In this document: positions 1 through 8,020 of the stretch, piece after piece
Numbering within the stretch: position 1 is the first letter of the stretch
How the letters are laid out: every line of letters starts with the position of its first letter
Assembly (NCBI GenBank): GCA_947448625.1
Contig: CANFOT010000001.1
Location: 62,001-126,000 of the forward strand
Direction: 5' to 3'
Length of the DNA: 64,000 bases
DNA from: Burkholderiaceae bacterium
Lineage (GTDB): Bacteria > Pseudomonadota > Gammaproteobacteria > Burkholderiales > Burkholderiaceae
The notes under the pieces: model-generated
What the model was told of the DNA's origin: nothing
The model's database searches: none
What the model saw: the letters and a program-made list of their open reading frames with translations, nothing else
Position numbers and translations under genes: made by a program

Positions 1-285
1 ATTCAATACTAGCCCCAAGCCCGCCCAAACAGCCATCACCAAATAGATGAACATGGACATCCAAGAAGCTGGCACGTGGATAAAAATGATGCGATAACCC
101 TGGCCTTGCACTGCATCTACTGGCGCCACGAAGAAGCTCATCCATAAGCCAGCAACTCCAAAAATAATCGTGAGCGCCCAGAACCAAGGAATCATTTTTC
201 CGGCCAAGGGGTAAAAGACACTCGGGCTCGAGAATTTGAACCAGTTCGCCACGCGACCAGAGGATAAATTATTTACATTACTCAT
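1..285 (-). CDS. ccmC: Heme exporter protein CcmC (N-terminal part, cut by window edge)
   Basis: The first 95 residues of the inner-membrane protein CcmC, which passes heme to CcmE during cytochrome c maturation. The visible part reads MSNVNNLSSGRVANWFKFSS and continues through a first membrane helix around residues 33-53, then the periplasmic segment VPASWMSMFIY that is characteristic of CcmC, then a second helix. The start codon overlaps the ccmB stop (ATGA), as expected for translational coupling. The rest of the gene lies beyond the left edge. Identification is firm from the N-terminal family pattern and from ccmB/ccmA upstream. Confidence 0.93.
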   Translation of the reverse strand, partial: MSNVNNLSSGRVANWFKFSSPSVFYPLAGKMIPWFWALTIIFGVAGLWMSFFVAPVDAVQGQGYRIIFIHVPASWMSMFIYLVMAVWAGLGLVLN

Positions 286-947
286 TCGATAGCAATCTTG
301 ACAGCGCTGGCGCTAACCCAAGGCACAAATGCTAATGCCAAAATGAATAAAGCGCCTAATAGAGAAAAATGCCCCGTAATATCAAGTCCTACACTGCCGG
401 CATACACGGCACCAGCACCAAAAATCAACACCGGGATATAGAGCGGCAATATCAGGAGACTCATTAATACACTGCCTCCCCTCACCCCTAGAGTTAAGGC
501 GGCACCTATTGAACCTAACAATGATAAAACCGGCGTTCCCAACAATAGCGCTGCCATTAGCACTCTTAAGGACTCAGCATCCAAATCAAATTGAATACCG
601 ATCACGGGTGCCAGCAAGACCAATGGCAGTCCACATACCAACCAATGGGCAACAATCTTACCCAATACCAAGGCTGTAAATGAATTCGGGGATAAGACCA
701 GTTGCTCTAAGGTCCCATCCGCGTAATCAGCCGCAAACATCCTCTGCAAACCAAGCAAAGTTGAAAGTAATGCAGCAACCCAAATCACACCAGGCGCAAT
801 CTTTCTGAGTAAAGCGGTATCGGCACCAATCCCTAATGGAAAGAGGCTCGTCACAACCACAAAGAAAAATACTGCGGTTAAGACCTCGCTCTTGCGACGC
901 ATCACGAGCAATAGGTCGCGATGAATAATGGCAATAAAGGCGTTCAT
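282..947 (-). CDS. ccmB: Heme exporter protein CcmB (ABC transporter membrane subunit)
   Basis: Membrane subunit that pairs with the CcmA ATPase in the CcmABCD complex, which releases holo-CcmE from CcmC during cytochrome c maturation. The 221 residues match the usual family length and show about six hydrophobic helices. The N-terminus (IIHRDLLLVMRRKSEVLTAV) and the stretch ADYADGTLEQLVLSP around residues 74-88 are typical of CcmB. The gene overlaps ccmA by 4 bp upstream and ccmC by 4 bp downstream, giving a tightly coupled ccmABC operon. Confidence 0.95.
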   Translation of the reverse strand: MNAFIAIIHRDLLLVMRRKSEVLTAVFFFVVVTSLFPLGIGADTALLRKIAPGVIWVAALLSTLLGLQRMFAADYADGTLEQLVLSPNSFTALVLGKIVAHWLVCGLPLVLLAPVIGIQFDLDAESLRVLMAALLLGTPVLSLLGSIGAALTLGVRGGSVLMSLLILPLYIPVLIFGAGAVYAGSVGLDITGHFSLLGALFILALAFVPWVSASAVKIAIE

Positions 948-1591
948 AGATCAAGCACCCGCAGACCCGCAATAGATAGAGGCTGATGACTCGTTAGCAC
1001 CACCAAACCATGGCCCTCAAGATGTTCGGCTATCAAGCTTCGCAACTCATCCACAGCGTAAACATCTAGCGCATTAAAGGGTTCATCCAAAATCCAGACT
1101 TGTGCACGTCGCGTCAGCATGCGAGCCATCAAAATACGTTTTTTCTGCCCAGCAGATAAACAATTTACAGGTAGATCTTCGCGCCCTTTGAGACCAAATC
1201 GCCACAAGGAATTAAAAGCATCTTGCTCAGAAAGCTCAACACCATCAATCGCCGCATACATGCGTAAATTTTCAAGTGCACTGAGATCTTCTTTCAGGGC
1301 GTCACGATGACCCAAAAAAAGTAATTTACTGTGATAGTCCGTCACCTCTCTCTTAATGGGATAACCATTCCAAAGGACCTGACCAGACTCGGGAGAAGTC
1401 AAACCAGCTAGCAAGCGCAAGAGACTCGTTTTTCCAACGCCGTTCTCACCACGAATATGCAGGCACTGGCCGGCAAATACCTGCAAATCGAGACCCGAAA
1501 AGAGTTCTCGCTCGCCACGCACACAAGAGATCGACCGAGCCTCAAGGGCCGCGGTTAAAGATGCTGGGAAGGAGGAATTAATGACTGTCAT
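944..1591 (-). CDS. ccmA: Heme exporter ATP-binding protein CcmA
   Basis: Cytoplasmic ATPase of the cytochrome c maturation ABC complex. Motifs in order are Walker A GENGVGKTS at residues 48-56, ABC signature LSAGQ at 145-149 and Walker B VWILDEP at 165-171, followed by the D-loop NALD and the switch histidine in LTSHQ near the C-terminus. The length of 215 residues is normal. It is the first gene of ccmABC, and a candidate promoter lies 35-60 bp upstream. The start at 1591 is preceded by a GGAAGAAAT-like region. An N-terminal extension of about 17 residues before the ABC core is slightly long, so a later start is possible. Confidence 0.95.
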   Translation of the reverse strand: MTVINSSFPASLTAALEARSISCVRGERELFSGLDLQVFAGQCLHIRGENGVGKTSLLRLLAGLTSPESGQVLWNGYPIKREVTDYHSKLLFLGHRDALKEDLSALENLRMYAAIDGVELSEQDAFNSLWRFGLKGREDLPVNCLSAGQKKRILMARMLTRRAQVWILDEPFNALDVYAVDELRSLIAEHLEGHGLVVLTSHQPLSIAGLRVLDL

Positions 1592-1625
1592 CGGAAGAAA
1601 TGGCTTGAATCAAACCACCTCAGGC

Positions 1626-1654
1626 ATTGTCCAAGACCCACTGAGGGCTGTCAA
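1626..1654 (-). promoter_or_regulatory. Candidate sigma70 promoter for ccmABC
   Basis: On the minus strand a perfect -35 hexamer TTGACA (1649-1654) is followed after 17 bp by GACAAT (1626-1631) as a -10 element. This would start transcription about 25-30 bp before the ccmA start codon. An 11-bp direct repeat (TCAAACCACCT at 1610-1620 and 1651-1661) flanks the region. The -10 box is only a partial match. Confidence 0.45.
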
Positions 1655-1694
1655 ACCACCTGAAACAGTATTTAAAGAATAAATTTCTTTTAAT

Positions 1695-2013
1695 TCAATC
1701 GCTTAGGCAATTATAAGCGGAGTGAGCGGGAAGCCCCTCAGACTCCAACTTTTTCCGAACGGCTGGCTGTTGCACGATTTTGCTCGCCTCAGCATGCAGC
1801 CTCTTGACAATCCTAAGGAGAGTTCCCGCGGGAGCAAACAAGCCAATCCAATTTTTGACATCAAATCCAGGCAGTGTTTCGCTGATGCTGGGCAAATCCA
1901 GCGCTGAAGGATCCCGTGTTGAACCCGTCACTGCCAAACCGCGCAATTGATCACTCTTCACTTAAGGAAGAATGTAGGCATCGGGCAAACATCAACTGAG
2001 TTTGACCGCCCAT
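1695..2013 (-). pseudogene. Remnant of a Bug/TctC periplasmic binding protein
   Basis: A decayed C-terminal fragment of a tripartite tricarboxylate transporter substrate-binding (Bug) gene. From 2013 the minus strand reads MGGQTQLMFA, a Bug motif normally followed by 'TMPT'. A one-base loss then shifts the frame into MPTFFLK, and a second one-base loss shifts it into the frame of SDQLRGLAVTGS. That frame runs to the stop at 1695 and contains the family motif GLFAPAGT. The N-terminal two thirds and the signal peptide are missing. The remnant begins on the stop codon of the preceding hydrolase gene (TAATG), so it may once have been co-transcribed with it. An 88-codon frame survives (GTG at 1961) but is unlikely to make a functional protein. 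Confidence 0.8.
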
Positions 2014-2882
2014 TAAAACTGAACTGTCTGCCCCTCAGTCATAGGAATAATCTTGATTGAGCTACCTTTCATGGCCTCTTGAAATTCTGCCAAGGTACCC
2101 TTTGCAAGTGGATTAGAGTTGTAATGCATCGGTATCACCATCTTTGGTTTTACCCAGGTGCGCAATGCATAAGCAGCATCATCCGGAGCCATGGTGAAAT
2201 TACCGCCAATTGGGATCATTACCAAATCTGGTTTGTAGTGTTCGCCAATAAATTTCATATCACCGAAAAGTCCAGTATCACCCATGTGCCAAATTTTGAA
2301 TCCATTCTCAAGTTCAATGATGTAGCCCATTGCTTCACCCCCTGGGTGAGACTCCATCTTTTCAGTTGCCGGATTTTTCCATACCAGCAAAGAGGAGTGC
2401 TCAGCCTGCACTGCCGTAACCTTGATGCCAGGCAATGGTGTAACGCGACCGGTTTTATTAAAGCGATAGCCAAGATCGGCAGGCAATATCCCCAGGGTAG
2501 TCAATGGGGTCACCATATCTGCAGGTCCGTATAGCTTCGTGCCATTCATTTTTGCAAGCGCAGGCGCATCACCAAGGTGGTCGACGTGAGCATGCGTCAC
2601 CAACAACAAATCAATGGGTCCGATCGCGGCCAAATCATTTTTATAAATAGAGGGGGCTTTAGGGCCGCCAGTAATCCATGGATCAATCAGGATCATCTTG
2701 CCATTGGGGCTCTTAATACGAAACCCAGCCTGCCCTAACCACAGAACTTCTGCACTAGGCTGTGCACTAGGCTGTGCACTAGATTTAACGGGTGTTGGAG
2801 ATTGCGCAGATGTAATGGGGGCCAGAAGAAAACTAGTGGCAACTCCAATTAGCAAAGTACCCACAAAAATATTCTTACGCAT
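2013..2882 (-). CDS. Secreted metallo-beta-lactamase-fold hydrolase (UPF0173-like)
   Basis: A metal-dependent hydrolase of the beta-lactamase fold with an N-terminal signal peptide (residues 1 to about 26, cleavage near TSA-QS), so probably periplasmic. The metal-binding motif THAHVDH gives H97, H99, D101 and H102. Further ligands are the histidine in VQAEHSS, HMGDTG and the late IPMHYNS. Family members without a signal peptide are about 225 residues, and the extra length here is the export signal plus a low-complexity linker SAQPSAQPSAE encoded by a 12-bp tandem repeat. The substrate is unknown. The gene stands alone with a Bug remnant after it. Confidence 0.85.
   Translation of the reverse strand: MRKNIFVGTLLIGVATSFLLAPITSAQSPTPVKSSAQPSAQPSAEVLWLGQAGFRIKSPNGKMILIDPWITGGPKAPSIYKNDLAAIGPIDLLLVTHAHVDHLGDAPALAKMNGTKLYGPADMVTPLTTLGILPADLGYRFNKTGRVTPLPGIKVTAVQAEHSSLLVWKNPATEKMESHPGGEAMGYIIELENGFKIWHMGDTGLFGDMKFIGEHYKPDLVMIPIGGNFTMAPDDAAYALRTWVKPKMVIPMHYNSNPLAKGTLAEFQEAMKGSSIKIIPMTEGQTVQF
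2751..2782. repeat. 12-bp tandem repeat inside the hydrolase gene
   Basis: The unit TGCACTAGGCTG occurs twice in tandem (2751-2762, 2763-2774) followed by a partial third copy (2775-2782). It encodes the repeating S-A-Q-P linker between the signal peptide and the catalytic domain. Copy number could vary by slippage without shifting the frame. Confidence 0.8.
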
Positions 2883-3010
2883 CGCTGTCTCCCCGTTTTT
2901 ATCAATAGTCTTACCAAACTATAGCGGAGAAAGCGGAAGTTCGTTTATGTGGCAGCGCATCAATTGATGGTGATTTCAGCACTTCTAGCTAGGGCCTACA
3001 AGAGCAGCCC

Positions 3011-3041
3011 AACAACAAAAAGCCCCGCTCTCAGCGGGGCT
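3011..3041 (-). terminator. Rho-independent terminator after the quinone oxidoreductase gene
   Basis: A 9-bp perfect stem (AGCCCCGCT / AGCGGGGCT, 3021-3041) with a 3-nt loop is followed on the minus strand by TTTTTGTTGTT. It sits about 20 bp after the stop of the oxidoreductase gene ending at 3062. Confidence 0.9.
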
Positions 3042-3061
3042 CTCATCAAACAATTTCCTGA

Positions 3062-4042
3062 TTAAGGCGTAATTACAATCGCACCCGAAACCGCTCTTCC
3101 TTCGGCAGCTTTATGGGCTTGAGCAGCTTGCTCAAGAGAAAATTTAGCACCGATCTGCACCTTTACACGACCTTCTGCAATTGCATCAAACACCGCGCGA
3201 GCATTCTCTTGAAGCAACTCTGGAGTCGCATTATGGGGAAACACAGAAGGTCTAGTCAAAAACAGGCAACCCTTCTTATTCAGAATCTCCGGCTGAATTT
3301 CTGGGGCCGGCCCAGAGGCTGCGCCAAACAAAGCTACAGTCCCAAATGGAGCGGTGCAGTCAAGCGAGCCCAAGAAAGTCGTTTTAGCCACTGAGTCATA
3401 AACTACATTTGCTTTGCGACCACCTGTTGCTTTTAGAACCTCCTCAACCCAATTTGGGTTTGAGTAGTCCACCACAGCATCGCATCCAGCTAACTTTGCG
3501 GTGGCAAACTTAGCTTGAGAGCCTACGGTACCCACCACAAAAGCGCCCAAAGATTTTGCCCAACCCGCCAAGATTTGACCAACACCACCCGCAGCAGCAT
3601 GAACTAAAACGACATCACCCGCTTTTACTTTGTATGTTTTTTGAATCAGATATTGCGCAGTCATTGCCTTAAAGAAGACTGCTGCTGCAACCTCATCAGA
3701 AATATTGTCTGGGACTGAGACCAACTTATCAACAGCAACATTACGAGCGCTGGCATAAGCACCAATACCAGCATTCATATACATCACGCGATCGCCTAAC
3801 TTAAAACGAGTGACCCCCTCACCAAGCGCATCCACTACACCAACAGCTTCATGACCCAAGCCTGTTGGTAATTCCAACGGATATACACCTGAGCGTTGGT
3901 AGACATCAATGAAGTTAAAACCAATCGCCGTTTGACGAAGTTGTACTTCACCCTTTCCTGGGGCTGGCAATTCTTTATCAATTAATTGAATGACATCGGC
4001 ATTGCCGAGTTCAGAAAGACTAACAATTCGAGCAGTTGTCAC
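3062..4042 (-). CDS. NADPH:quinone oxidoreductase (zinc-independent MDR family)
   Basis: A medium-chain dehydrogenase/reductase of the quinone reductase (QOR) type, expected to reduce quinones with NADPH in the cytoplasm. The N-terminal GroES-like domain has the pattern GFNFIDVYQRSGVYPLELP (about residues 42-60) and GHEAVGVV. The nucleotide-binding domain starts with HAAAGGVGQILAGWAK (about 148-163). No zinc-binding cysteine cluster is present, as usual for this subfamily. The length of 326 matches the family. The gene is monocistronic and followed by a strong terminator. Confidence 0.93.
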   Translation of the reverse strand: MTTARIVSLSELGNADVIQLIDKELPAPGKGEVQLRQTAIGFNFIDVYQRSGVYPLELPTGLGHEAVGVVDALGEGVTRFKLGDRVMYMNAGIGAYASARNVAVDKLVSVPDNISDEVAAAVFFKAMTAQYLIQKTYKVKAGDVVLVHAAAGGVGQILAGWAKSLGAFVVGTVGSQAKFATAKLAGCDAVVDYSNPNWVEEVLKATGGRKANVVYDSVAKTTFLGSLDCTAPFGTVALFGAASGPAPEIQPEILNKKGCLFLTRPSVFPHNATPELLQENARAVFDAIAEGRVKVQIGAKFSLEQAAQAHKAAEGRAVSGAIVITP

Positions 4043-4071
4043 AAGTCACCTTATTATTTTTATGTAAAAAA

Positions 4072-4524
4072 TTATCTTACCGCAAGCGAGGAAGTTACCG
4101 TCTCATCTTCCTCGACGATAGCCCAAGTACTATCTCCCAGCTTTTTCACTGCCATGGAATAAGTCCAAGAATCAGGAATGCCACAACTCCACTGATCTGG
4201 GCCATTTTGAATTAATACATTAGCGCCAATTCGACTATCGAAATACAGGTGATAAGTTTTGCCATGTAGGGGATTAAAGCTAAATTTAGCGCTATGGACC
4301 ATTTCCGTGGCATCCAATCTCGCTTGAAGCGCACGCGCCTGCTTCATTAAGACTTCTGCCTGCTCCATAATTCGATCGTATTCCAGCTTTGCATTCTGAC
4401 GCGCAACATTAACGGCCTTATCTTTTTCCTCCAGGACCTTGATTGGCGCAAATACTGGCGCACCCACTTCCATGGGATATTCAATCCCAGCATGTCGTGC
4501 TGGATCGGTGTCTTCAATTCTCAT
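4072..4524 (-). CDS. DUF2452 domain-containing protein
   Basis: A small protein of unknown function that fits the DUF2452 family. It has an N-terminal segment ending in APVFAPIKV, a predicted helical stretch (about residues 30-75, rich in A, Q, E and R), then the conserved KFSFNPLHGKTYHLYFDSR region, and a C-terminal beta-rich part. No signal peptide or membrane helix is seen, so it is probably cytoplasmic. The next gene downstream on the same strand is the quinone oxidoreductase, 30 bp away, so the two may share a transcript. Confidence 0.75.
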   Translation of the reverse strand: MRIEDTDPARHAGIEYPMEVGAPVFAPIKVLEEKDKAVNVARQNAKLEYDRIMEQAEVLMKQARALQARLDATEMVHSAKFSFNPLHGKTYHLYFDSRIGANVLIQNGPDQWSCGIPDSWTYSMAVKKLGDSTWAIVEEDETVTSSLAVR

Positions 4525-4610
4525 TGCGTTTTAACCTGCTGATTTGTATGGCGAAAGTGTGACACAAATTAGCGGAATGCGTTGCCATGGCTACAGAGTA
4601 GTCAAATCGA

Positions 4611-6137
4611 TCACAGGGAGTCAAGATTCCCGAGAAGGCCTACGGCATGATTCTGAATAGCCTGCTGATCGGCATCGCTAATTCGAGATAAATTGGCGGT
4701 CATTAGGCGGGTTCGTGGGCTTGCCTCAAATTGAGTGCGATGTTTAATCAAAAAGTTCCAATAGAGATTAGTCATCGGACAAGCACCCTCCCCAAACCGG
4801 ATATCGGACTTGTAATGACAAGACCCGCAATAGTTGCTCATTCTTTTAATGTACGCACCACTAGCAATGTAGGGCTTACTGGTGAAGCGGCCCCCACTGG
4901 CAAATAAGGCCATACCCGCCGTGTTGGGTAACTCCACCCACTCAATTGCATCAACATAAATGGCCAAATACCAATCGCACACCTCTTTAGGTAAGATTTC
5001 TGCGAGTAATGCAAAGTTACCAGTCACCATGAGGCGCTGAATATGATGTGCGTAGCCGTACTGCAGCGTTTGTCCAATCGCCTCCTGCATACATTTCATC
5101 TTTGTTTTGCCAGTCCAGTACCAGGCCGGCAATGGATTCTGATGACCGTAAAAATTATCGAGTGCCATTTGCGGCATATCGAGGTAATACATCCCCCGTA
5201 CAAATTCTCGCCAGCCTAAAATTTGACGAATGAATCCCTCTATAGTTGCCAGCTCCAAGTCGTTTTTTTTCCAGGCAACCAAAACAGCATCAATCACCTC
5301 CCTGGGATTGAGTAACTTCAAGTTCATTGCACTCGACAATAAGGAATGCCAGCCAAATGGAGTATCGGTCCACATCGCATCTTCATAAATTCCGAATGTG
5401 GCTAGGCGGTGCTCAACAAATCCCTGTAATGCTTGCAAAGCCTGCTCACGGGTCACTGGCCACTGAAAATGCGCTAACGACCCTGGATGATCCGGATATC
5501 TCCCCTCAACCTCAGTCAACACTGTCTTGGTAATCTCATCCGGCTCAAATAATTCTGGAGGCGGTATTAAGCCGGGACCTTTCTTGGGAAAAGGCTTGCG
5601 ATTATCTCGATCAAAGTTCCACTGACCACCCTCGGGATTACCTTCTTTATCGACCAAGATGTGGTGAGTCTTACGCATCAGTCTGTAGAAGTACTCGAGT
5701 CGCAACTCCTTTTTATTGGCGACCCATGTCTTGAATTCTTCATGCGTGCAATAAAAGCGTGTATCTTGCCTTATCTCTAGAGCGATCTTGAGCTCAGTAG
5801 CTAAAGCTTCAATGGCCTTTTTGAGACGCCACTCTCCTGGCTCCACGCAGATTAGATGGGTAAATTTACCGTCGAGGATTTTGCTTCTCAGTTCCTCGAC
5901 AATCGTTTTAGATGAATGCTGAATATAGGTTAAAGGAAGGCCCGAGCTTTTTAGGTGCTCAGCAAAGTGACGCATTGCCGACAGAAATAAAGCAATTCGT
6001 GCTTTATGCGACCACACATGCTGTGCTTCATCGGTAGACTCGACCATCAATATCTCATCCACTTGAACATCAAGCTCTTTTAACGCAGCGCTATCTTGGT
6101 CTAGCTGGTCACCCAAAATCAGTATGAGCTTTCTCAA
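4611..6137 (-). CDS. Iron-sulfur photolyase / bacterial cryptochrome of the PhrB (FeS-BCP) type
   Basis: A DNA photolyase of the Fe-S bacterial cryptochrome/(6-4) photolyase group, which uses light and FAD to repair UV photoproducts. The N-terminal domain starts LILGDQLDQDSAAL, as in this family. The four cluster ligands known from Agrobacterium PhrB are matched by C349 (KMKCMQE), C437 and C440 (YCGSC) and C453 (GACPMTNLYW). The length of 508 is typical. The FAD-binding domain includes YAHHIQRLMVTGNFALL. It is the last gene of a minus-strand run with the DUF3833, chalcone-isomerase-like, DCC and TIGR03643 genes. Confidence 0.94.
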   Translation of the reverse strand: MRKLILILGDQLDQDSAALKELDVQVDEILMVESTDEAQHVWSHKARIALFLSAMRHFAEHLKSSGLPLTYIQHSSKTIVEELRSKILDGKFTHLICVEPGEWRLKKAIEALATELKIALEIRQDTRFYCTHEEFKTWVANKKELRLEYFYRLMRKTHHILVDKEGNPEGGQWNFDRDNRKPFPKKGPGLIPPPELFEPDEITKTVLTEVEGRYPDHPGSLAHFQWPVTREQALQALQGFVEHRLATFGIYEDAMWTDTPFGWHSLLSSAMNLKLLNPREVIDAVLVAWKKNDLELATIEGFIRQILGWREFVRGMYYLDMPQMALDNFYGHQNPLPAWYWTGKTKMKCMQEAIGQTLQYGYAHHIQRLMVTGNFALLAEILPKEVCDWYLAIYVDAIEWVELPNTAGMALFASGGRFTSKPYIASGAYIKRMSNYCGSCHYKSDIRFGEGACPMTNLYWNFLIKHRTQFEASPRTRLMTANLSRISDADQQAIQNHAVGLLGNLDSL

Positions 6138-6187
6138 ACCTAAACTCCTTGCTGATGGGCGGATAAAGAAATTGAATTTTTCATGTG

Positions 6188-6742
6188 TTATCGCTTGTAA
6201 AAACTCAATGTCACTTCACCCAAGTCAATACCAAACTTACTCATCCTAGCTTTATTGAGCATGACTTTAGGGGTCACCAAATACATCCAGTCGTTAAACT
6301 GCACGTGATAGATAGTGCCATCCACAGGTAAGGCCAGGGTGTAGGTCCAATTCAGCGCATTTCCCGCTGATTCGCCCAGCGCATTCCCCACCACATCATC
6401 TGCTCTACCAATATATTTACCCGGAGTCGTTTCAGTCAGAGTCCAAATACGCTTTTGCTTAGTGCCATCAGAGTAGTCAAAGCTTTCATCAAGGGTGCCC
6501 ACTTTTTTACCATCAATCACTTTCCACTCTGCTACCAAGAGCACCGTGAAGCGTTTTTTAACTTCACCATTGCGATCCGTAAAAATGCCGTAGGCATCTA
6601 TCGTGCCATTAAAGTATTCGCTCAGATCTAGATTTGGCTTTTCATTAGCGTACTGCGTCACCGAAGGTGATGAACAAGAGAATAAGCCCGTTGTCACCAG
6701 ACCCACGACTATCCATTTTGCAGTGATATAAGTTTTACGCAT
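6188..6742 (-). CDS. DUF3833 family lipoprotein
   Basis: A predicted lipoprotein: the signal sequence ends in the lipobox GLFSC, with C23 as the lipidated residue. The body matches DUF3833: SEYFNGTIDAYGIFTDRNG near the start, DESFDYSDGTKQKRIW in the middle and VMLNKARMSKFGIDLGEV near the end. The function is unknown. Members of this family often sit near photolyases and chalcone-isomerase-like proteins, as here. The stop of the upstream chalcone-isomerase-like gene directly abuts the start of this one, so they are co-translated. Confidence 0.85.
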   Translation of the reverse strand: MRKTYITAKWIVVGLVTTGLFSCSSPSVTQYANEKPNLDLSEYFNGTIDAYGIFTDRNGEVKKRFTVLLVAEWKVIDGKKVGTLDESFDYSDGTKQKRIWTLTETTPGKYIGRADDVVGNALGESAGNALNWTYTLALPVDGTIYHVQFNDWMYLVTPKVMLNKARMSKFGIDLGEVTLSFYKR

Positions 6743-7303
6743 TTAGCATGCTCCTGAAATAAGTGGTGGTGGACAGCCCTGCCCCAATAAGTCAGCCCTC
6801 AACTTTGGAACGCTCGTTTTTGAATCCAACCAAATTCCAAAAAAGGCTTTTGCAAAATCAGCGCCCTGAATTTGAGCTAATTTTTTACTTTCATAAAAGA
6901 AGCTAGTGCCTTGCTTCGGTATATAGATAGCAGTAATAGTCTGGCCGGGATCTACATTAGGAAAAATGCTTGTTAGTTCTTTACCCCAAGATGTCGCTTG
7001 GGCGTCAGCTATGCCTAAATTTTTCATCTCCTCGACCGTTCGGTTGGCAATGGCCTCCCCGGAAAATGATCTTTGGTACTTTAGCTCGAGGGCAAACTCC
7101 TGAGAATCCTTAGTGGCACCACGATAAAGATTGGCATCGTAAACATGAAGTCCCCAAAAGTTCAGTCTGCCTAGGCCCTGCAATTGAGCCTGCCCCATCA
7201 TGCTTTTAATATGCGACGGCTCCATAGCAAAACTACCCAGACTCATCATGCTCAAGACAAAACTGATTGCCAATCTCGCTGCTAAAGAGTGCGTGGATTT
7301 CAT
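6743..7303 (-). CDS. Chalcone-isomerase-like secreted protein
   Basis: A periplasmic protein of the bacterial chalcone isomerase-like family. It has a signal peptide (residues 1 to about 26, ending SFA-ME) and the conserved segment QGLGRLNFWGLHVYDANLY at about 40-58. Further on are ELKYQRSFSGEAIANRTVEEM and GTSFFY. Chalcone isomerase activity is not implied, as bacterial members mostly have unknown roles. The start overlaps the stop of the DCC gene by 4 bp. Confidence 0.87.
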   Translation of the reverse strand: MKSTHSLAARLAISFVLSMMSLGSFAMEPSHIKSMMGQAQLQGLGRLNFWGLHVYDANLYRGATKDSQEFALELKYQRSFSGEAIANRTVEEMKNLGIADAQATSWGKELTSIFPNVDPGQTITAIYIPKQGTSFFYESKKLAQIQGADFAKAFFGIWLDSKTSVPKLRADLLGQGCPPPLISGAC

Positions 7304-7686
7304 ACTTTCTTATTCACTAGTCTCAGTGCAAGCGGTCCCACTAACGCTGAAATAGCATGACGGTGCTTTGCGAAGAATCGATAACCTACATTCCAAAAAG
7401 GAATTAGTGCCGGCCTGGAGAATATCCATGCCATCTTGGGGAGGTTAGCCCTGCTGTAGGCCGCAGAAAATACTTCCACCCCCTGGATCAGCTCACCATC
7501 ATCGTATTGCGCGCACATGGAAGCTAAAGCCTGGTCGCAAGAGACGCCCACATGCTCAGGGGAATATTGATCCGAATTAATATCTACAAAACTCAGTAGG
7601 CCCGCCTGATTGCGCCCAGAAAGAAATTGAATTTCTGCCTGGCATAAAGGGCAAAGTCCGTCATAAAACATGGTCAGCCTTCTCAT
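7300..7686 (-). CDS. DCC family thiol-disulfide oxidoreductase (DUF393)
   Basis: A small protein of the DCC/DUF393 family, named for the DxxCxxC motif seen here as FYDGLCPLCQAEI (D9, C12, C15). The family has a thioredoxin-like fold and is thought to be redox-active, but its substrates are unknown. The length of 128 residues is normal. It lies between the TIGR03643 gene (5 bp upstream) and the chalcone-isomerase-like gene (4-bp overlap), in the photolyase-linked operon. Confidence 0.88.
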   Translation of the reverse strand: MRRLTMFYDGLCPLCQAEIQFLSGRNQAGLLSFVDINSDQYSPEHVGVSCDQALASMCAQYDDGELIQGVEVFSAAYSRANLPKMAWIFSRPALIPFWNVGYRFFAKHRHAISALVGPLALRLVNKKV

Positions 7687-7691
7687 AGGAC

Positions 7692-7961
7692 TTATTTTTG
7701 CTTGTACTGAGTTGCACAGTAAGCGCGCGTAACCAACTTACTCCGCAGTGCTAAGTGCTTGGTGGATCTGCCCGTCACGCGTTTACGCCACAATTCAAAA
7801 GAGTGACGTTTGAGCTGTTTTCTCATCACAGCAATCACTTGAGGCTCGGAATATCCAAAGGTTATTTCAATGGCATCAAACGGAGTGCGATCCTCCCAGG
7901 CCATTTCAATCAACCTCGAAAGATCGGATTCGGAGAGCGTTTGGGGTAGGCGAGTCTTCAT
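7692..7961 (-). CDS. TIGR03643 family small protein
   Basis: An 89-residue protein with the pattern of family TIGR03643: LSRLIEMAWEDRTPFDAIEITFGYSE followed by VIAVMRKQLKRHSFELWRKRVTGRSTKH. The first half resembles a short helix-turn-helix-like unit and the second half is strongly basic, so nucleic-acid binding is possible but unproven. Genes of this family are commonly found beside photolyases. It is the first gene of the minus-strand operon and is divergent from the SDR gene. Confidence 0.85.
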   Translation of the reverse strand: MKTRLPQTLSESDLSRLIEMAWEDRTPFDAIEITFGYSEPQVIAVMRKQLKRHSFELWRKRVTGRSTKHLALRSKLVTRAYCATQYKQK

Positions 7962-8020
7962 TGAGCAAGTTTAAGACTTATTCAATAAACTGGCAGAGAC
8001 CTCATTTATTCCCCATATTC

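Noticed and set aside
1610-1661. Direct repeat TCAAACCACCT as mobile-element target duplication
   Set aside because: Only 41 bp lie between copies, with no element; it fits better as chance or promoter-region repetition.
2751-2782. Short tandem repeat as CRISPR or minisatellite
   Set aside because: Only two and a half copies of 12 bp inside a coding frame, encoding a linker.
7961-8020. TTG start for the SDR gene at 7961
   Set aside because: It overlaps the divergent start codon, lacks a ribosome site and adds sequence outside the SDR fold.
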